Source: Paenibacillus sp. DMB5
GTDB taxonomy: Bacteria > Bacillota > Bacilli > Paenibacillales > Paenibacillaceae
Length of the DNA stretch: 64,000 nt
Direction of reading: 5' to 3'
Assembly: GCF_001517085.1 (NCBI RefSeq)
Contig: NZ_LRAC01000124.1
Coordinates: 1 to 64,000 of the forward strand
Shown: positions 1 through 8,944 of the stretch, in pieces
How positions within the stretch are numbered: position 1 is the stretch's first letter
How the letters are laid out: every line of letters begins with the position of its first letter
Notes under the pieces: generated by a model
Databases searched by the model: none
Seen by the model: the letters and a program-made list of their open reading frames with translations, nothing else
Told to the model about the DNA's origin: nothing
Program-made: the position numbers and the translations under genes

Positions 1-25
1 CTCTCTGTTCGGACATTTTTCCCAT
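1..25 (-). CDS. start of a gene running off the left edge (partial)
   Basis: Reading leftward, an AGGAGG ribosome site (about 35-40) is followed nine bases later by ATG at 25, then codons for M-G-K-M-S-E-Q-R up to the window edge. An in-frame ATG at 34 overlaps the ribosome site and is less likely. Too little is visible to name the product. The tandem hairpins at 100-190 lie in its upstream region. Confidence 0.45.
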
Positions 26-99
26 AGTGCTCATCCTCCTCATGTATTAAGTCTATATTTTTGTGGGGGAGGACTCCAACTGTATTAGGGGGCTGTGGA

Positions 100-190
100 G
101 ATTCAAGGGGATTTTTCCCCTTGGTGAGGCTCGTTTGCGGATGGATGGGCCGATTCAAGGGGATTTTTCCCCTTAACGAGGCTCGTTTGC
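100..190. repeat. two 39-bp tandem hairpin repeats, period 52 bp
   Basis: Copies at 100-138 and 152-190 differ at about three positions. Each begins GATTCAAGGGG and holds a perfect inverted repeat, CAAGGGG and CCCCTTG-type arms around an ATTTTT loop (105-122 and 157-174), followed by GAGGCTCGTTTGC. The 52-bp period is about five helical turns. They could be paired protein-binding sites or leader hairpins for the gene at the left edge. The rest of 1-324 holds only the terminator listed next. Confidence 0.7.
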
Positions 191-251
191 AGGCAGGTGC
201 GCCGGATAGTGACTTCTCGCCTTAGTACGGACAGGTACGCATACGTCCACA

Positions 252-296
252 CAAAAAAACAGTCACCTCCCCAAGGAAGCGGCTGTTTGTGTGCGA
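252..296 (-). terminator. Rho-independent terminator of the DapA-like gene
   Basis: On the minus strand an AACAG...CTGTT stem extended by C/G-rich pairs is followed by a run of seven T. It lies about 30 bases beyond the stop of the gene at 325-1230. Confidence 0.8.
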
Positions 297-324
297 ACAG
301 TGAACTGTGACCGGCTAGTTTTTT

Positions 325-1230
325 CTAATCCTGTAAACCTTCTAACACTGCAATCTCCCCTAACACTGCCGCCAGCTGCTCATTCACAGATGAATTTAAC
401 GGCAGCAGCGGAAGCGGAAGGGCCGGCTCTGAAATGAAGCCTAATTGCTGTGCCATAGCCGAGGCAACACGCAGACTGCCATGTTGGCGGAATAAGGCCC
501 ATAGCGGTTCGAGCAACATTGAGATTTGCTCCGCCTCCTCCTCCCGTCCGGCCTGGGCTAAACGGGCCATATGCAGGCAAGTTTTTGGTAGCAGGCCGCC
601 CAGCACAGAGAACCATACCTCACAGCCTGCCCTTAAACCGGCTGCTGCCGAAGGATCTCCGCTTATGCCAAGCACAACACGGGATGGAACGAGTTCACGC
701 AGATTCCTTATACGCAATCCGGCTGCCTCTGCCCCGGCAGGAACTCCGGGAATCTTGATGGCTGCGACATTGGGAAGCCGAGCAATCCGGCCGTGCAGCT
801 CATCGCTGAACCGAAAATGTGTCGTATTCGGATTATCATACACACAGAGCGGCACGGACAGGTTGCTTGTCACTTGCTCATACAGATAAAAAACCTCTTC
901 ATCCGTTAAAGGCTGATACGATACCGGAGATAACAGGACAGCACTGGCTCCTGCTTGCTGCGCATCCTCTGCCAAATGCAGTACATCAAGCATCCGGAGC
1001 GCACTTATACTGGTCATTACAGGTACTCCACCTGCTGTCTGAACAGCAAGCTGTAAAACCCGTTCACGCTTAGGCCGGGTAAGATAAGCGTAATTTCCGG
1101 TTGAACCCAGAACTCCGACCGAGTCTACTCCTGCTGATACTAAACGTTCGATCAAAGGGATGAACTCTTTTTCGTTTATATCTGTTTCATTTAAGGGGGT
1201 AAGCGGAAACGCGGATAAACCTTGAAACAT
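325..1230 (-). CDS. DapA-family (dihydrodipicolinate synthase-like) aldolase
   Basis: This is a 301-residue class I aldolase/lyase of the DHDPS/N-acetylneuraminate lyase family, close to the usual length of about 290-310. Family landmarks are visible: LGSTGNYAYL at 41-50 (the GTTGE-type loop), the catalytic Tyr in YDNPNTT (Tyr131), and the Schiff-base Lys in AAIKIPG (Lys159). The GTTGE loop reads GSTGN, so it is probably not the housekeeping lysine enzyme but a member acting on another 2-keto acid or sugar acid; the substrate cannot be told. The start follows AAGGAG. The gene stands alone, with its own terminator downstream and a terminator of the next gene upstream. Cytoplasmic. Confidence 0.85.
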   Translation of the reverse strand: MFQGLSAFPLTPLNETDINEKEFIPLIERLVSAGVDSVGVLGSTGNYAYLTRPKRERVLQLAVQTAGGVPVMTSISALRMLDVLHLAEDAQQAGASAVLLSPVSYQPLTDEEVFYLYEQVTSNLSVPLCVYDNPNTTHFRFSDELHGRIARLPNVAAIKIPGVPAGAEAAGLRIRNLRELVPSRVVLGISGDPSAAAGLRAGCEVWFSVLGGLLPKTCLHMARLAQAGREEEAEQISMLLEPLWALFRQHGSLRVASAMAQQLGFISEPALPLPLLPLNSSVNEQLAAVLGEIAVLEGLQD

Positions 1231-1393
1231 CTGTCTACACTCCTTCAGAAATAGGCTGGTAATATTGAGTCATTATATGAATAAACTGGCCTCATTTTAA
1301 GTTCCAATTCATAAATATATTATTGGTCCACTCCTGCTATCATACAAATTACACAGGCCACGCTTCAAGCCGCTTGTGTAATCCCCTTATAAT

Positions 1394-1427
1394 AAAAAAA
1401 GCCGCGAACCCGAAAGGGAACCGGCCG
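1394..1427 (-). terminator. terminator of the aldo/keto reductase gene
   Basis: On the minus strand a GCCG...CGGC-ended GC-rich stem with a TTTC loop is followed by seven T, 20 bases past the stop of the gene at 1448-2395. Confidence 0.75.
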
Positions 1428-1447
1428 TATTCCATATTCAATAATGG

Positions 1448-2395
1448 TTACTCCGCACCCGGATAACGCCCGCCGAATGCATTAGGGCTGACCGCGTCAA
1501 TCCGCGCCAGGTCGTCAGCAGTAAGCTGAATATCAATCGCTCCGGCATTTTCCTCCAGATATTTCCGGCGTTTGGTTCCGGGAATCGGTACCGCACCTTT
1601 GGCAATCGTCCAGGCAATGGCGAGCTGGGCAACCGAGCAGTTCTTTTCTCCGGCAATTTCTCCGAGCTTGTCTACTATGTCCACATTCTTCTTGAAGTTG
1701 TCTCCCTGGAAGCGCGGCAGGATTCTGCGCATATCATCCGGTTTGAAGTCCTCATAAGTCCGGAGCTCTCCGGTGATGAACCCTCTGCTTAAAGGGCTGT
1801 ACGCGACAAAGGTAATCCCCAGCTCATTGACAAGCGGTATGATTTCTTCCTCCACACCACGGCTCCACAGGGAATATTCGGTTTGCAGCGCAGAGATCGG
1901 ATGCACGGCATGCGCACGGCGGATGTTAGCAGCATCTGCTTCGGAAAGGCCCAGATAGCGGACCTTACCTGCTTTTACGAGATCAGCCATTGCTCCTACA
2001 GTCTCCTCAATCGGCACATTGGGATCCACCCGGTGCTGGTAATACAGGTCGATATAATCTAGACCGAGACGGCGCAGGCTCTCATCGATAGCTTTTTTCA
2101 CATAATCCGGATGCCCTCCGATAAATTCCCAGTTCGGCCCGAACGTAAACTTGGTAGCCACTACGGCCTGATCTCTCCGGCCCTTCAAGGCTTTGCCCAG
2201 CAGCTCCTCATTATGGCCATTCCCGTAGGTATCGGCGGTATCCAGCAGCGTAACTCCCAGCTCCAGCGCGCGGTGCACCGTTTTGACCGATTCTTCATCA
2301 TCTACAGTTCCGTATATGCCCGGAGACATCCCCATCATGCCCAATCCCATAGATGAAATGACCAGCTCACTATTTCCGAGTTTCTGCGTTTTCAT
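1448..2395 (-). CDS. aldo/keto reductase
   Basis: This 315-residue NADPH-dependent aldo/keto reductase has a TIM-barrel fold. The catalytic tetrad is complete: Asp52 and Tyr57 (LLDTADTYG), Lys82 (VVATKF) and His121 (YYQHRVD). The C-terminal [15 protein letters not shown] segment is the usual nucleotide-binding motif of the YakC/AKR13-like group. It reduces aldehydes or ketones; the physiological substrate is unknown. It is transcribed divergently from the TetR-type regulator at 2554, and the 150-bp gap carries an inverted repeat (2462-2478), so control by that regulator is likely. The ribosome site is GAGAGGG. Confidence 0.9.
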   Translation of the reverse strand: MKTQKLGNSELVISSMGLGMMGMSPGIYGTVDDEESVKTVHRALELGVTLLDTADTYGNGHNEELLGKALKGRRDQAVVATKFTFGPNWEFIGGHPDYVKKAIDESLRRLGLDYIDLYYQHRVDPNVPIEETVGAMADLVKAGKVRYLGLSEADAANIRRAHAVHPISALQTEYSLWSRGVEEEIIPLVNELGITFVAYSPLSRGFITGELRTYEDFKPDDMRRILPRFQGDNFKKNVDIVDKLGEIAGEKNCSVAQLAIAWTIAKGAVPIPGTKRRKYLEENAGAIDIQLTADDLARIDAVSPNAFGGRYPGAE

Positions 2396-2461
2396 ATCCC
2401 GTTTCCCTCTCTTTCATGGATTAGCTTCGAGAGATAGCTTAGCACATACATAATACAAAGT

Positions 2462-2478
2462 AAACACTTTTCGTGTTT
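2462..2478. promoter_or_regulatory. candidate TetR-type operator
   Basis: AAACAC-TTTTC-GTGTTT is a perfect six-base inverted repeat with a five-base centre, midway between the divergent reductase and TetR genes. The position suits repression of both. That the neighbouring regulator binds here is inferred. Confidence 0.5.
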
Positions 2479-2524
2479 TTTGTCTATTTTGTATACAGAG
2501 AATCTATTTGATGAAAAATCAGGT

Positions 2525-2530
2525 TATAAT
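2525..2530 (+). promoter_or_regulatory. -10 element of the TetR gene
   Basis: TATAAT at 2525-2530, with no good -35 at 17 bp. Transcription would start near 2537, so the upstream ATG at 2536 is unlikely to be the translation start. Confidence 0.45.
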
Positions 2531-2553
2531 ACAGCATGAGGGGGGTTTTGATT

Positions 2554-3228
2554 TTGAACAATTCTGTAAGCAACTCGGATAAAATAAAAGAAACACGCTC
2601 CAGGCTAATCTCTAAGCTGCTGCCCTATCTACGGAAAAACGGGCTGCAATCCGTGCGGATGGATGAAATCGCCAGAGTAACAGAGGTCAGCCGGGCTACT
2701 TTATATAAGTATTTTTCAACGAAAGAGGAGATTATCGGCTATATAGTCGAAGGCTTTGTTACATACATGACTGAACAGCTGGCTTCATCGCCGCCGGAGT
2801 CCGAGGAGAGCTTCGGAATCCGGTTTCAGCAAATGTTTGAGCAGTCTGTCTCGCTGACCGTTTATTTTACAGAGATCTTCCTGAAGGACCTCGAAACCAG
2901 CTATCCCGAGTGGTACAGCCGGTTTAACGAAGGCATGCAGCAGCGGGAGGAGCAGATTCTGGCCTACTATCAAGAGGGGATCCGGCGGGGCCTTTTTCAT
3001 GATCTGAACGGTAAAATCCTCATTATGCAGGATGAGCTTCTGCGCGGAATGTTGAATGTTAAATATCTGATGACCAATCAGCTGACGGTGGAGCAGGTAT
3101 TAACGGACTATTATCAGCTCAAAAAAATCCAGCTGTTCAAGCCGGACAAGCTGTCCGCCATTGACGATGCCCAGATGAAGCCGAGAATTGAGCATCTGAC
3201 GCATAAGGTTACGAGCAGTCTATTTTAA
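2554..3228 (+). CDS. TetR/AcrR-family transcriptional regulator
   Basis: About 224 residues. The N-terminal helix-turn-helix (MDEIARVTEVSRATLYKYF, about residues 35-55) is typical of TetR repressors; the C-terminal ligand-binding part is all-helical and not assignable. The frame is open from ATG 2536, but that codon has no ribosome site and lies inside the promoter. GAGGGGGG at 2538-2545 fits TTG 2554 with eight bases of spacing (TTG 2548 is too close). It is divergent from the aldo/keto reductase, which it probably controls. The 3' end shares a bidirectional terminator with the convergent GH1 gene. Confidence 0.85.
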   Translation: MNNSVSNSDKIKETRSRLISKLLPYLRKNGLQSVRMDEIARVTEVSRATLYKYFSTKEEIIGYIVEGFVTYMTEQLASSPPESEESFGIRFQQMFEQSVSLTVYFTEIFLKDLETSYPEWYSRFNEGMQQREEQILAYYQEGIRRGLFHDLNGKILIMQDELLRGMLNVKYLMTNQLTVEQVLTDYYQLKKIQLFKPDKLSAIDDAQMKPRIEHLTHKVTSSLF

Positions 3229-3232
3229 ACAG

Positions 3233-3265
3233 CAAAAACACGCAGCTAAGCGCTGCGTGTTTTTG
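3233..3265. terminator. bidirectional terminator
   Basis: A perfect 14-bp inverted repeat (CAAAAACACGCAGC and its complement) surrounds a five-base centre, giving A-runs and T-runs on both sides. It separates the convergent TetR and GH1 genes. Confidence 0.9.
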
Positions 3266-3289
3266 TGTGGACAGGAAATTTGAAGGGGA

Positions 3290-4642
3290 TCAGACCTCCA
3301 GCCATCCGTTCCCGATCACTTTTTTATACCAGTAAAAGCTGTCCTTCGGCGTCCGCTTCAATGTGTTGAAATCCACATGAATCAGCCCGAAGCGCCGGCT
3401 GTAGCCGTCAGCCCACTCGAAGTTGTCCAGCAGCGACCAGGCCATATAGCCCTTGACAGGTACTCCGTCATCCATCGCCCGCTTTAGCTGAAGCAGATGC
3501 TTTCTCAGATATTCGGTACGATTATCGTCCTGAAGCCTACCGCCGGCCGGATCGCCGTCGTAGCAGGCCCCGTTTTCGGTAATGTATATGGGCACTGGAC
3601 CATAACGCTCCTTGATGTGAAGCAATACGTTGTATAACCCCTGCGGATAAATCGGCCAGTTGAAATCCGTCCGCTCATAGCCCTCGTCGATATCCTCCAG
3701 CTCAAACAGGCCGTTCCCCTGCTTATAGCGTCCCAGCGAACCTGTATAATAATTGATTCCGAGAAAATCAATCGGCTGCGTAATATCCTCCATATCGCCC
3801 GGCTGAATCTGCACCTTCGCCCCCTGGACCTCGAAAGCCTGGATCATGGAATCCGGATATTCGCCTTTGAAAAGAGGGTCCAAAAACCACTCCACCATCC
3901 AGCCTGTTCTGCGGCGGCAGGCAGCGATGTCCTCCTGCGCGGAGCTGAACGGCTCGCGCCAGCTGACATTCGGGGCGTAACCGATCTGCCCGGAGACGCC
4001 GGAGCGACGGAATGCCTGCACCGCCCTGCCATGGGCGATCATCAGATGATGAGCCACATCCAGCGCACTCTGCAGATTCTGCTCGCCGGGAGCCAGATCG
4101 CCGATATAGTGGGCTTTAAAGGAGACGCACCACGGCTCGTTGAAGGTGGTCCAGTATTTTATTTTGCCGGCAAAGGCCTTGAACAGCGTTTCGGCGTACC
4201 GGACAAAAGCCCCGATCGTATCGCGTTTCTTCCATCCGCCCGTGTCCTGAAGCGCCTGCGGAAGATCCCAGTGGTACAGGGTACAGAACGGTTCAATCCC
4301 ATTCTCCAGCAGCTTGTCCACTAGCCGGTGATAATAATCCAGCCCCTCCCGGTTCACTTCACCTGTTCCGTCCGGAAAAATCCGCGGCCAGGATATGGAG
4401 AACCGGTAAGTGCGGAGGCCAAGCTCCTTCATATATGCGATATCTTCCTCATAACGGTGGTAGCTGTCGCAAGCGGTATCCCCGTTGTCACCATTCCGGA
4501 CCTTGCCGGGCGTATGCGCGTAGGTATCCCAGATTGAAGGGGCGCGCCCGCCTTCATTCCAGGCTCCTTCAATCTGATAGGCAGCCGTAGCCGCCCCCCA
4601 GCAGAAATCCTCAGGAAACTGTATAATCGACACCCCGCTCAC
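3290..4642 (-). CDS. GH1 beta-glucosidase
   Basis: A 450-residue glycoside hydrolase family 1 enzyme. It has the full barrel, the N-terminal signature FCWGAATAAYQIEG (13-26), the acid/base Glu169 in TFNEPW and the nucleophile Glu356 in YITENG. Lacking a signal peptide, it would act in the cytoplasm on imported beta-linked di- or oligosaccharides. The GTG start overlaps the GH43 stop by four bases (GTGA), so translation is coupled. It is the last gene of locus A, which runs from the binding protein through the permeases and hydrolases. The family also holds 6-phospho-beta-glucosidases, but no PTS gene is nearby. Confidence 0.92.
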   Translation of the reverse strand: MSGVSIIQFPEDFCWGAATAAYQIEGAWNEGGRAPSIWDTYAHTPGKVRNGDNGDTACDSYHRYEEDIAYMKELGLRTYRFSISWPRIFPDGTGEVNREGLDYYHRLVDKLLENGIEPFCTLYHWDLPQALQDTGGWKKRDTIGAFVRYAETLFKAFAGKIKYWTTFNEPWCVSFKAHYIGDLAPGEQNLQSALDVAHHLMIAHGRAVQAFRRSGVSGQIGYAPNVSWREPFSSAQEDIAACRRRTGWMVEWFLDPLFKGEYPDSMIQAFEVQGAKVQIQPGDMEDITQPIDFLGINYYTGSLGRYKQGNGLFELEDIDEGYERTDFNWPIYPQGLYNVLLHIKERYGPVPIYITENGACYDGDPAGGRLQDDNRTEYLRKHLLQLKRAMDDGVPVKGYMAWSLLDNFEWADGYSRRFGLIHVDFNTLKRTPKDSFYWYKKVIGNGWLEV

Positions 4643-6216
4643 TCCATTTCCCTGTATATAAAATAATCAAAGTCAGCAGCCTTGCGTGTTCCCGCCAAGT
4701 CCTGCACACATACACCCGCAAAGGTTCCGGTAAACCGCAGCGGCTCCTTGGCCTCATCCGAGAGATGAGCGATGTTGATCTCCCCGCCTGCAGGTGACCA
4801 GGTACCGGCTTCAACCGCATAATAGAATTGCAGAGTCTCCCGGTTCACTGCAGCTTTCAGATACACCGGACCTGAATCCGGCAGCGGAAGATCAACCTCA
4901 AGCAGCTCGTCGTACACTCCCCGGTCGGACCGGATAATCCCGATTACTCTGCCGTGCTGCTCCAGATGTGTGATCCGCAGGTATACATAGTCCTCTGTGT
5001 TGTAGTAGAGAATGAGGCCCGCCATCTGCTGGAAGCTGTCCGGTGCGAACTCAACCACCGTCTCTATATCTATGTTAAATGCCTGCTGCCGGCGGGCCAC
5101 CAGGCTCTGCCGGTGGCAGGAGCTCAAGGACTCCATTCCCTTCAGCCTCAGGAAGCCCGGCCGCTCGCTGAGCGAGAGCCAGTCGGGACCCGGCGGAATC
5201 CGCAGAGTGTTCCATTGGTCTCCAAGCTGGTGTGCGTCAAAGTCATCCCGCTCCGCTTCCCGCTCAAACGGGTACAGTGGCAAAGCCGGCGCTGCAATCT
5301 GAGACGACGGGCTGTTCCCGCCCCCTTCCAGGCGCAGCCAGCCCTCGTCATCCCAGTAACACTTCTGCAGAGCGGTCTCCCGGCCCAGGATGCAGTGAAA
5401 TCCGTCCACAGGTCTGGCGCATAGATGAGCCATATACCAATCACCGGACTGCGTTTCCACAAGTGACCCGTGACCGGCCTTCTGGAGCAGCAGCTCCGGT
5501 TGGCCGCTGCTGGTCAGCATCGGGTTATGCGGGTCAACCTCGTATGGTCCGAACAGGGAAACCGAACGGGCCACAGTAACAGCATGCCGGTATCTCGTTC
5601 CGCCTTCTGCGGTAAGCAGGTAGTAATAACCGTCCTTCTTATACACATGCGGGCCTTCCGTAAAGCCGATCTCCGTACCTTCAAAAATCGTCGTAACCGG
5701 GCCAATCAAGCGTCCCTCTGCCTCTGCATATTCCTGGATAACGATGCCCCCGAATTTGTTCTTTCCCTTGCGGAAATCCCAGCGCATGTTAAGCAGCCAT
5801 TTCCGGCCGTCCTCATCATGGAACAGGGACGGGTCGAATCCGCTGCTGTTCAGATAGACCGGCTCGGACCACGGCCCTTCTATGCTGGCAGCGGTCACCA
5901 GATAATTATGGGTATCCTTGAAAGCACCCTTGTGCGACTTCACATCGGTATAAATTAAATAGAACAGACCGTTGTCATAGGTCAGACAGGGTGCCCATAC
6001 GCCGTCGGAGTCCCCGTTGCCCGCCATGTTCAGCTGGGATATCCGGTCCAGCGGCCGTTTCAGCAGCCTCCAGTTCACGAGATCCCTGGAGTGGTGAATC
6101 TGCACACCCGGAAACCATTCAAAAGTGGACGTGGCAATATAATAATCATCCTCTACCCGGACAATCGACGGATCAGGGTTAAATCCGCACAGTACAGGAT
6201 TTGTAATGACGTTCAT
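4639..6216 (-). CDS. GH43 beta-xylosidase-type hydrolase
   Basis: A 525-residue five-bladed propeller enzyme with a C-terminal beta-sandwich (from about 325), the architecture of XynB-like beta-xylosidases. Catalytic residues are visible: base Asp15 in GFNPDPS, pKa-modulating Asp128 in SSGFDPS and acid Glu187 in FTEGPHV. With no signal peptide it should cleave xylose- or arabinose-containing oligosaccharides after uptake. It starts three bases after the upstream hydrolase ends, its ribosome site (AAGGAGG) lying in that stop region, and overlaps the downstream GH1 gene by four bases. Xylosidase or arabinofuranosidase specificity cannot be separated by reading. Confidence 0.9.
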   Translation of the reverse strand: MNVITNPVLCGFNPDPSIVRVEDDYYIATSTFEWFPGVQIHHSRDLVNWRLLKRPLDRISQLNMAGNGDSDGVWAPCLTYDNGLFYLIYTDVKSHKGAFKDTHNYLVTAASIEGPWSEPVYLNSSGFDPSLFHDEDGRKWLLNMRWDFRKGKNKFGGIVIQEYAEAEGRLIGPVTTIFEGTEIGFTEGPHVYKKDGYYYLLTAEGGTRYRHAVTVARSVSLFGPYEVDPHNPMLTSSGQPELLLQKAGHGSLVETQSGDWYMAHLCARPVDGFHCILGRETALQKCYWDDEGWLRLEGGGNSPSSQIAAPALPLYPFEREAERDDFDAHQLGDQWNTLRIPPGPDWLSLSERPGFLRLKGMESLSSCHRQSLVARRQQAFNIDIETVVEFAPDSFQQMAGLILYYNTEDYVYLRITHLEQHGRVIGIIRSDRGVYDELLEVDLPLPDSGPVYLKAAVNRETLQFYYAVEAGTWSPAGGEINIAHLSDEAKEPLRFTGTFAGVCVQDLAGTRKAADFDYFIYREME

Positions 6217-6218
6217 CC

Positions 6219-8897
6219 CTAAGCCTCCTTTACCGGACGCCGCAGCGGCGTTACTGTCACCGGGCCGATCAGCCCGCTCGGGTCCTGCTGGGCAAAGGCG
6301 GACAGGAAATCCTGCTGATCCTTGGACAGCGTATTGGTAACCTCAACTACGAGCGTATTGGTTCCTTGGCGGATGGCCCCTGTTACCTCCATCCGGTACG
6401 GAGGGCAGATACACAGACCTGCACGCTGGCCGTTAATCCAAGCTTCCGCCGTTTCGTAGACCTCCCCCAGCTCAAGCAATACACTGTCAGCGGAATCATC
6501 CCACTCGAACTCCGTCTCATAACGGAAAGTACCCGAGAAGTCCGGCAGCATATCCGGTGCGCTCATATTTTGCAACGTTTTTAACGTGACCGGCGCGTTA
6601 AACGCAGGATAGGACTCCGAAACGGCTGTGGAAACCGTCCATTCGCCCTGCAGTGTAAGCCGCTGCCCGTCCGCAGTCCATGCCCGTTCAGCAGAACAAC
6701 CGGCAAGCGCAGCGCCATGCAGCAGCACGATGGATTCATACGGATGCAGCACAAGCTCCACGGTTTTTGCTCCTGATTCGCCTCCTGCCTCCATAAGCGT
6801 CAGCTGGTTGCGGAAAGCGTCATAACCATATACCTCGCCCTCTCCCGTAAGCGGCAGGGTAACTTTCGTGGAGATGACTTTATGCGGGCTTTCATTAAAG
6901 AACATAAAGACATCCGCATCCTCATGTACATAATGGTAATTCCGCAGATACGGCTCGTACCCGTATGCCTTAATTTCGTAATAGCCAGCGGCTGTAAGCC
7001 CGTCCGCAAGCCTGCTTAATCCGCTAATCTTCACATTCGGGCAAGCAGAAAGGAATGATAGCGCAGCGGACACATCTGCACCTTCACTGGAACGTACTGG
7101 AAGCCCATTTATAAAGTACACAGGCAGGCCAAGCCCGGCATAATCCGCCAGCTGCCGGAGCAGCTCCGCCGGGAGCGCCTCCGCATACGGGATAATCAGG
7201 CACTGATAATCCTCAAGGTTAACATGCAGCCTACTGTCATTAATCTTCGCCTCATCCAGCAGAACATCAGCCGGAAGCACCTCACAGTCGATCTGATGCT
7301 GCAGCAGGACCTTTAACGGCTTATGAAAATACATCGCTTCCCCTGACCACTCCGCTTCCGCATGGTACAGGACGGCTGCGGTTGCCACATGTCTTCCGCC
7401 TGAGATTAGGTGGCTGATCCGGTTAATGTACCGGTTCAGATAACCGTAATAGCGGTATTGCGGATTCTTCCCTCCGGCATACATATGCGGACCGCAATCC
7501 GGGTCCGGGAATGGCTTCTGAGTAAAGGCATGGGGAACAAACCGGTTCACGCCGCGGACCAGCATATGATCGGTAAGCCACTTCATTAGCTTCAGACCTT
7601 CCGTCCATCCGTAAGCCCCGTATACCTCACACATCGTCCGGCCTTGCTTCTTCGGATCGATATGTCCGAGCGATACCCCCAGCTTGGCAAGTCCATAGTG
7701 GAAAAATTCGCTGTCCGTCACCCCGGAAGCCGAGCGGAACGACACTTCATCAAAGCCGGGAACGATCTGCCACAGCACTACATCCAGGCCCGACATATCC
7801 TGTCCCCACATGGACCGGAAGAAATGTCCGGCGCCGGGACCGAGTCTGGCGTGAACATTGTTGTCTTCAAGCACATGCCCGATATACTCCACCCCGCGCG
7901 CCCTGCACCACTCCCCGATCTGGTTGCAGAAGTTCTCCGCATACAGCCTGCTGACAATATTCATGTAGCTGTACCGGACCCTATCAGCCTGCTCACCCTC
8001 ATCATGCCATAGCAGATGCAGCTGCTTGCGGTAATCCCCGCCCAAAGCCTGCTCCAGCAGGGCCGGCATATCACTGCTCCAGGGAAGCGATACGCCGGCT
8101 TTGCCCGGACGGGATTCGAAATCAAATGTTGTCTTGTCATTGTAAAAGCCCGGTTCATCCGAGAAAAAGCCGGCAAAGGTCTGCCCGAAATCTTCCTTAT
8201 ACCGCTCATAGACAGCCTCATAAACGGTATCCAGTAGGATACGGACGGAATCCCGGTCCAGCGGGTTCAAGTAATCCGCCTGCTTCTCGCTTCCGCCCTG
8301 CTTATCCTCTGAAATGACAAAGACCCGCCAGTACCCTTCAGGAATATCCCAGTATAGAACACCTTCCCGCACGCGTTCGGTGAGGTCTATGGCTTCCTCA
8401 AGCAATGCTCCGCTTGCCGAATCGCGGCGGACAGCGGCAACGGAGATCAACTTATTCCGGCCGCCAGCGTTCTGCCGCAGAGAGATCGTCGGCCGCAGTC
8501 CGGTCAGCAGCAGAGTATCGACCAGCACGGATGCTCCCGGGGCAGGGCCGGCCGTATCAATATAACGTTCGCCCAGGAATCTGCGATGCAGCTCCTCCGG
8601 CGCCTCCTTCACCTTTCCTGCCGCATGTCCGGTCGGAAAATGGTCATCATCCAGCAGCCAGACCTTCATTCCGCGCTTGCGTGCTTCATCCATAATAATG
8701 TCCATATCCAGCCACCACTTCGGTCCGAGAAAATCCGGATGCGGCCGGGCCTCGATGCAGACCGCCCCGATTCCCGATTCGTGGACCCGGGCCATTTCCT
8801 CCCGGATCACGCCTTCTTCTTCCCCGTGCTGCCAGAGAAACGGAAGAATATAATTCTCTTCCCTGCCCTGGAGCACTTCCGTTATACGTCTGTTCAT
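6219..8897 (-). CDS. GH106-like glycoside hydrolase
   Basis: An 892-residue cytoplasmic protein without a signal peptide. The N-terminal two thirds look like an alpha/beta barrel of the family GH106 (alpha-L-rhamnosidase) kind, with the conspicuous segments FLWQHGEEEG near 20 and WLLDDDHFPTG near 80. The last 150 residues form a jelly-roll (ELGEVYETAEAWINGQ, then CPPYRMEVTG), as in GH2-type sugar-binding domains. GH106 is my best match but is not certain. A paralogue of nearly equal length, broken by a frameshift, lies at 20770-23441. The neighbours (GH43, GH1, ABC permeases) suit a role in trimming plant side-chain oligosaccharides. Ribosome site AGGAGG. Confidence 0.75.
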   Translation of the reverse strand: MNRRITEVLQGREENYILPFLWQHGEEEGVIREEMARVHESGIGAVCIEARPHPDFLGPKWWLDMDIIMDEARKRGMKVWLLDDDHFPTGHAAGKVKEAPEELHRRFLGERYIDTAGPAPGASVLVDTLLLTGLRPTISLRQNAGGRNKLISVAAVRRDSASGALLEEAIDLTERVREGVLYWDIPEGYWRVFVISEDKQGGSEKQADYLNPLDRDSVRILLDTVYEAVYERYKEDFGQTFAGFFSDEPGFYNDKTTFDFESRPGKAGVSLPWSSDMPALLEQALGGDYRKQLHLLWHDEGEQADRVRYSYMNIVSRLYAENFCNQIGEWCRARGVEYIGHVLEDNNVHARLGPGAGHFFRSMWGQDMSGLDVVLWQIVPGFDEVSFRSASGVTDSEFFHYGLAKLGVSLGHIDPKKQGRTMCEVYGAYGWTEGLKLMKWLTDHMLVRGVNRFVPHAFTQKPFPDPDCGPHMYAGGKNPQYRYYGYLNRYINRISHLISGGRHVATAAVLYHAEAEWSGEAMYFHKPLKVLLQHQIDCEVLPADVLLDEAKINDSRLHVNLEDYQCLIIPYAEALPAELLRQLADYAGLGLPVYFINGLPVRSSEGADVSAALSFLSACPNVKISGLSRLADGLTAAGYYEIKAYGYEPYLRNYHYVHEDADVFMFFNESPHKVISTKVTLPLTGEGEVYGYDAFRNQLTLMEAGGESGAKTVELVLHPYESIVLLHGAALAGCSAERAWTADGQRLTLQGEWTVSTAVSESYPAFNAPVTLKTLQNMSAPDMLPDFSGTFRYETEFEWDDSADSVLLELGEVYETAEAWINGQRAGLCICPPYRMEVTGAIRQGTNTLVVEVTNTLSKDQQDFLSAFAQQDPSGLIGPVTVTPLRRPVKEA

Positions 8898-8944
8898 AAT
8901 GACCTCCTGCAGACTAGATTCGCAGACTGATACTTTTCACCTAA

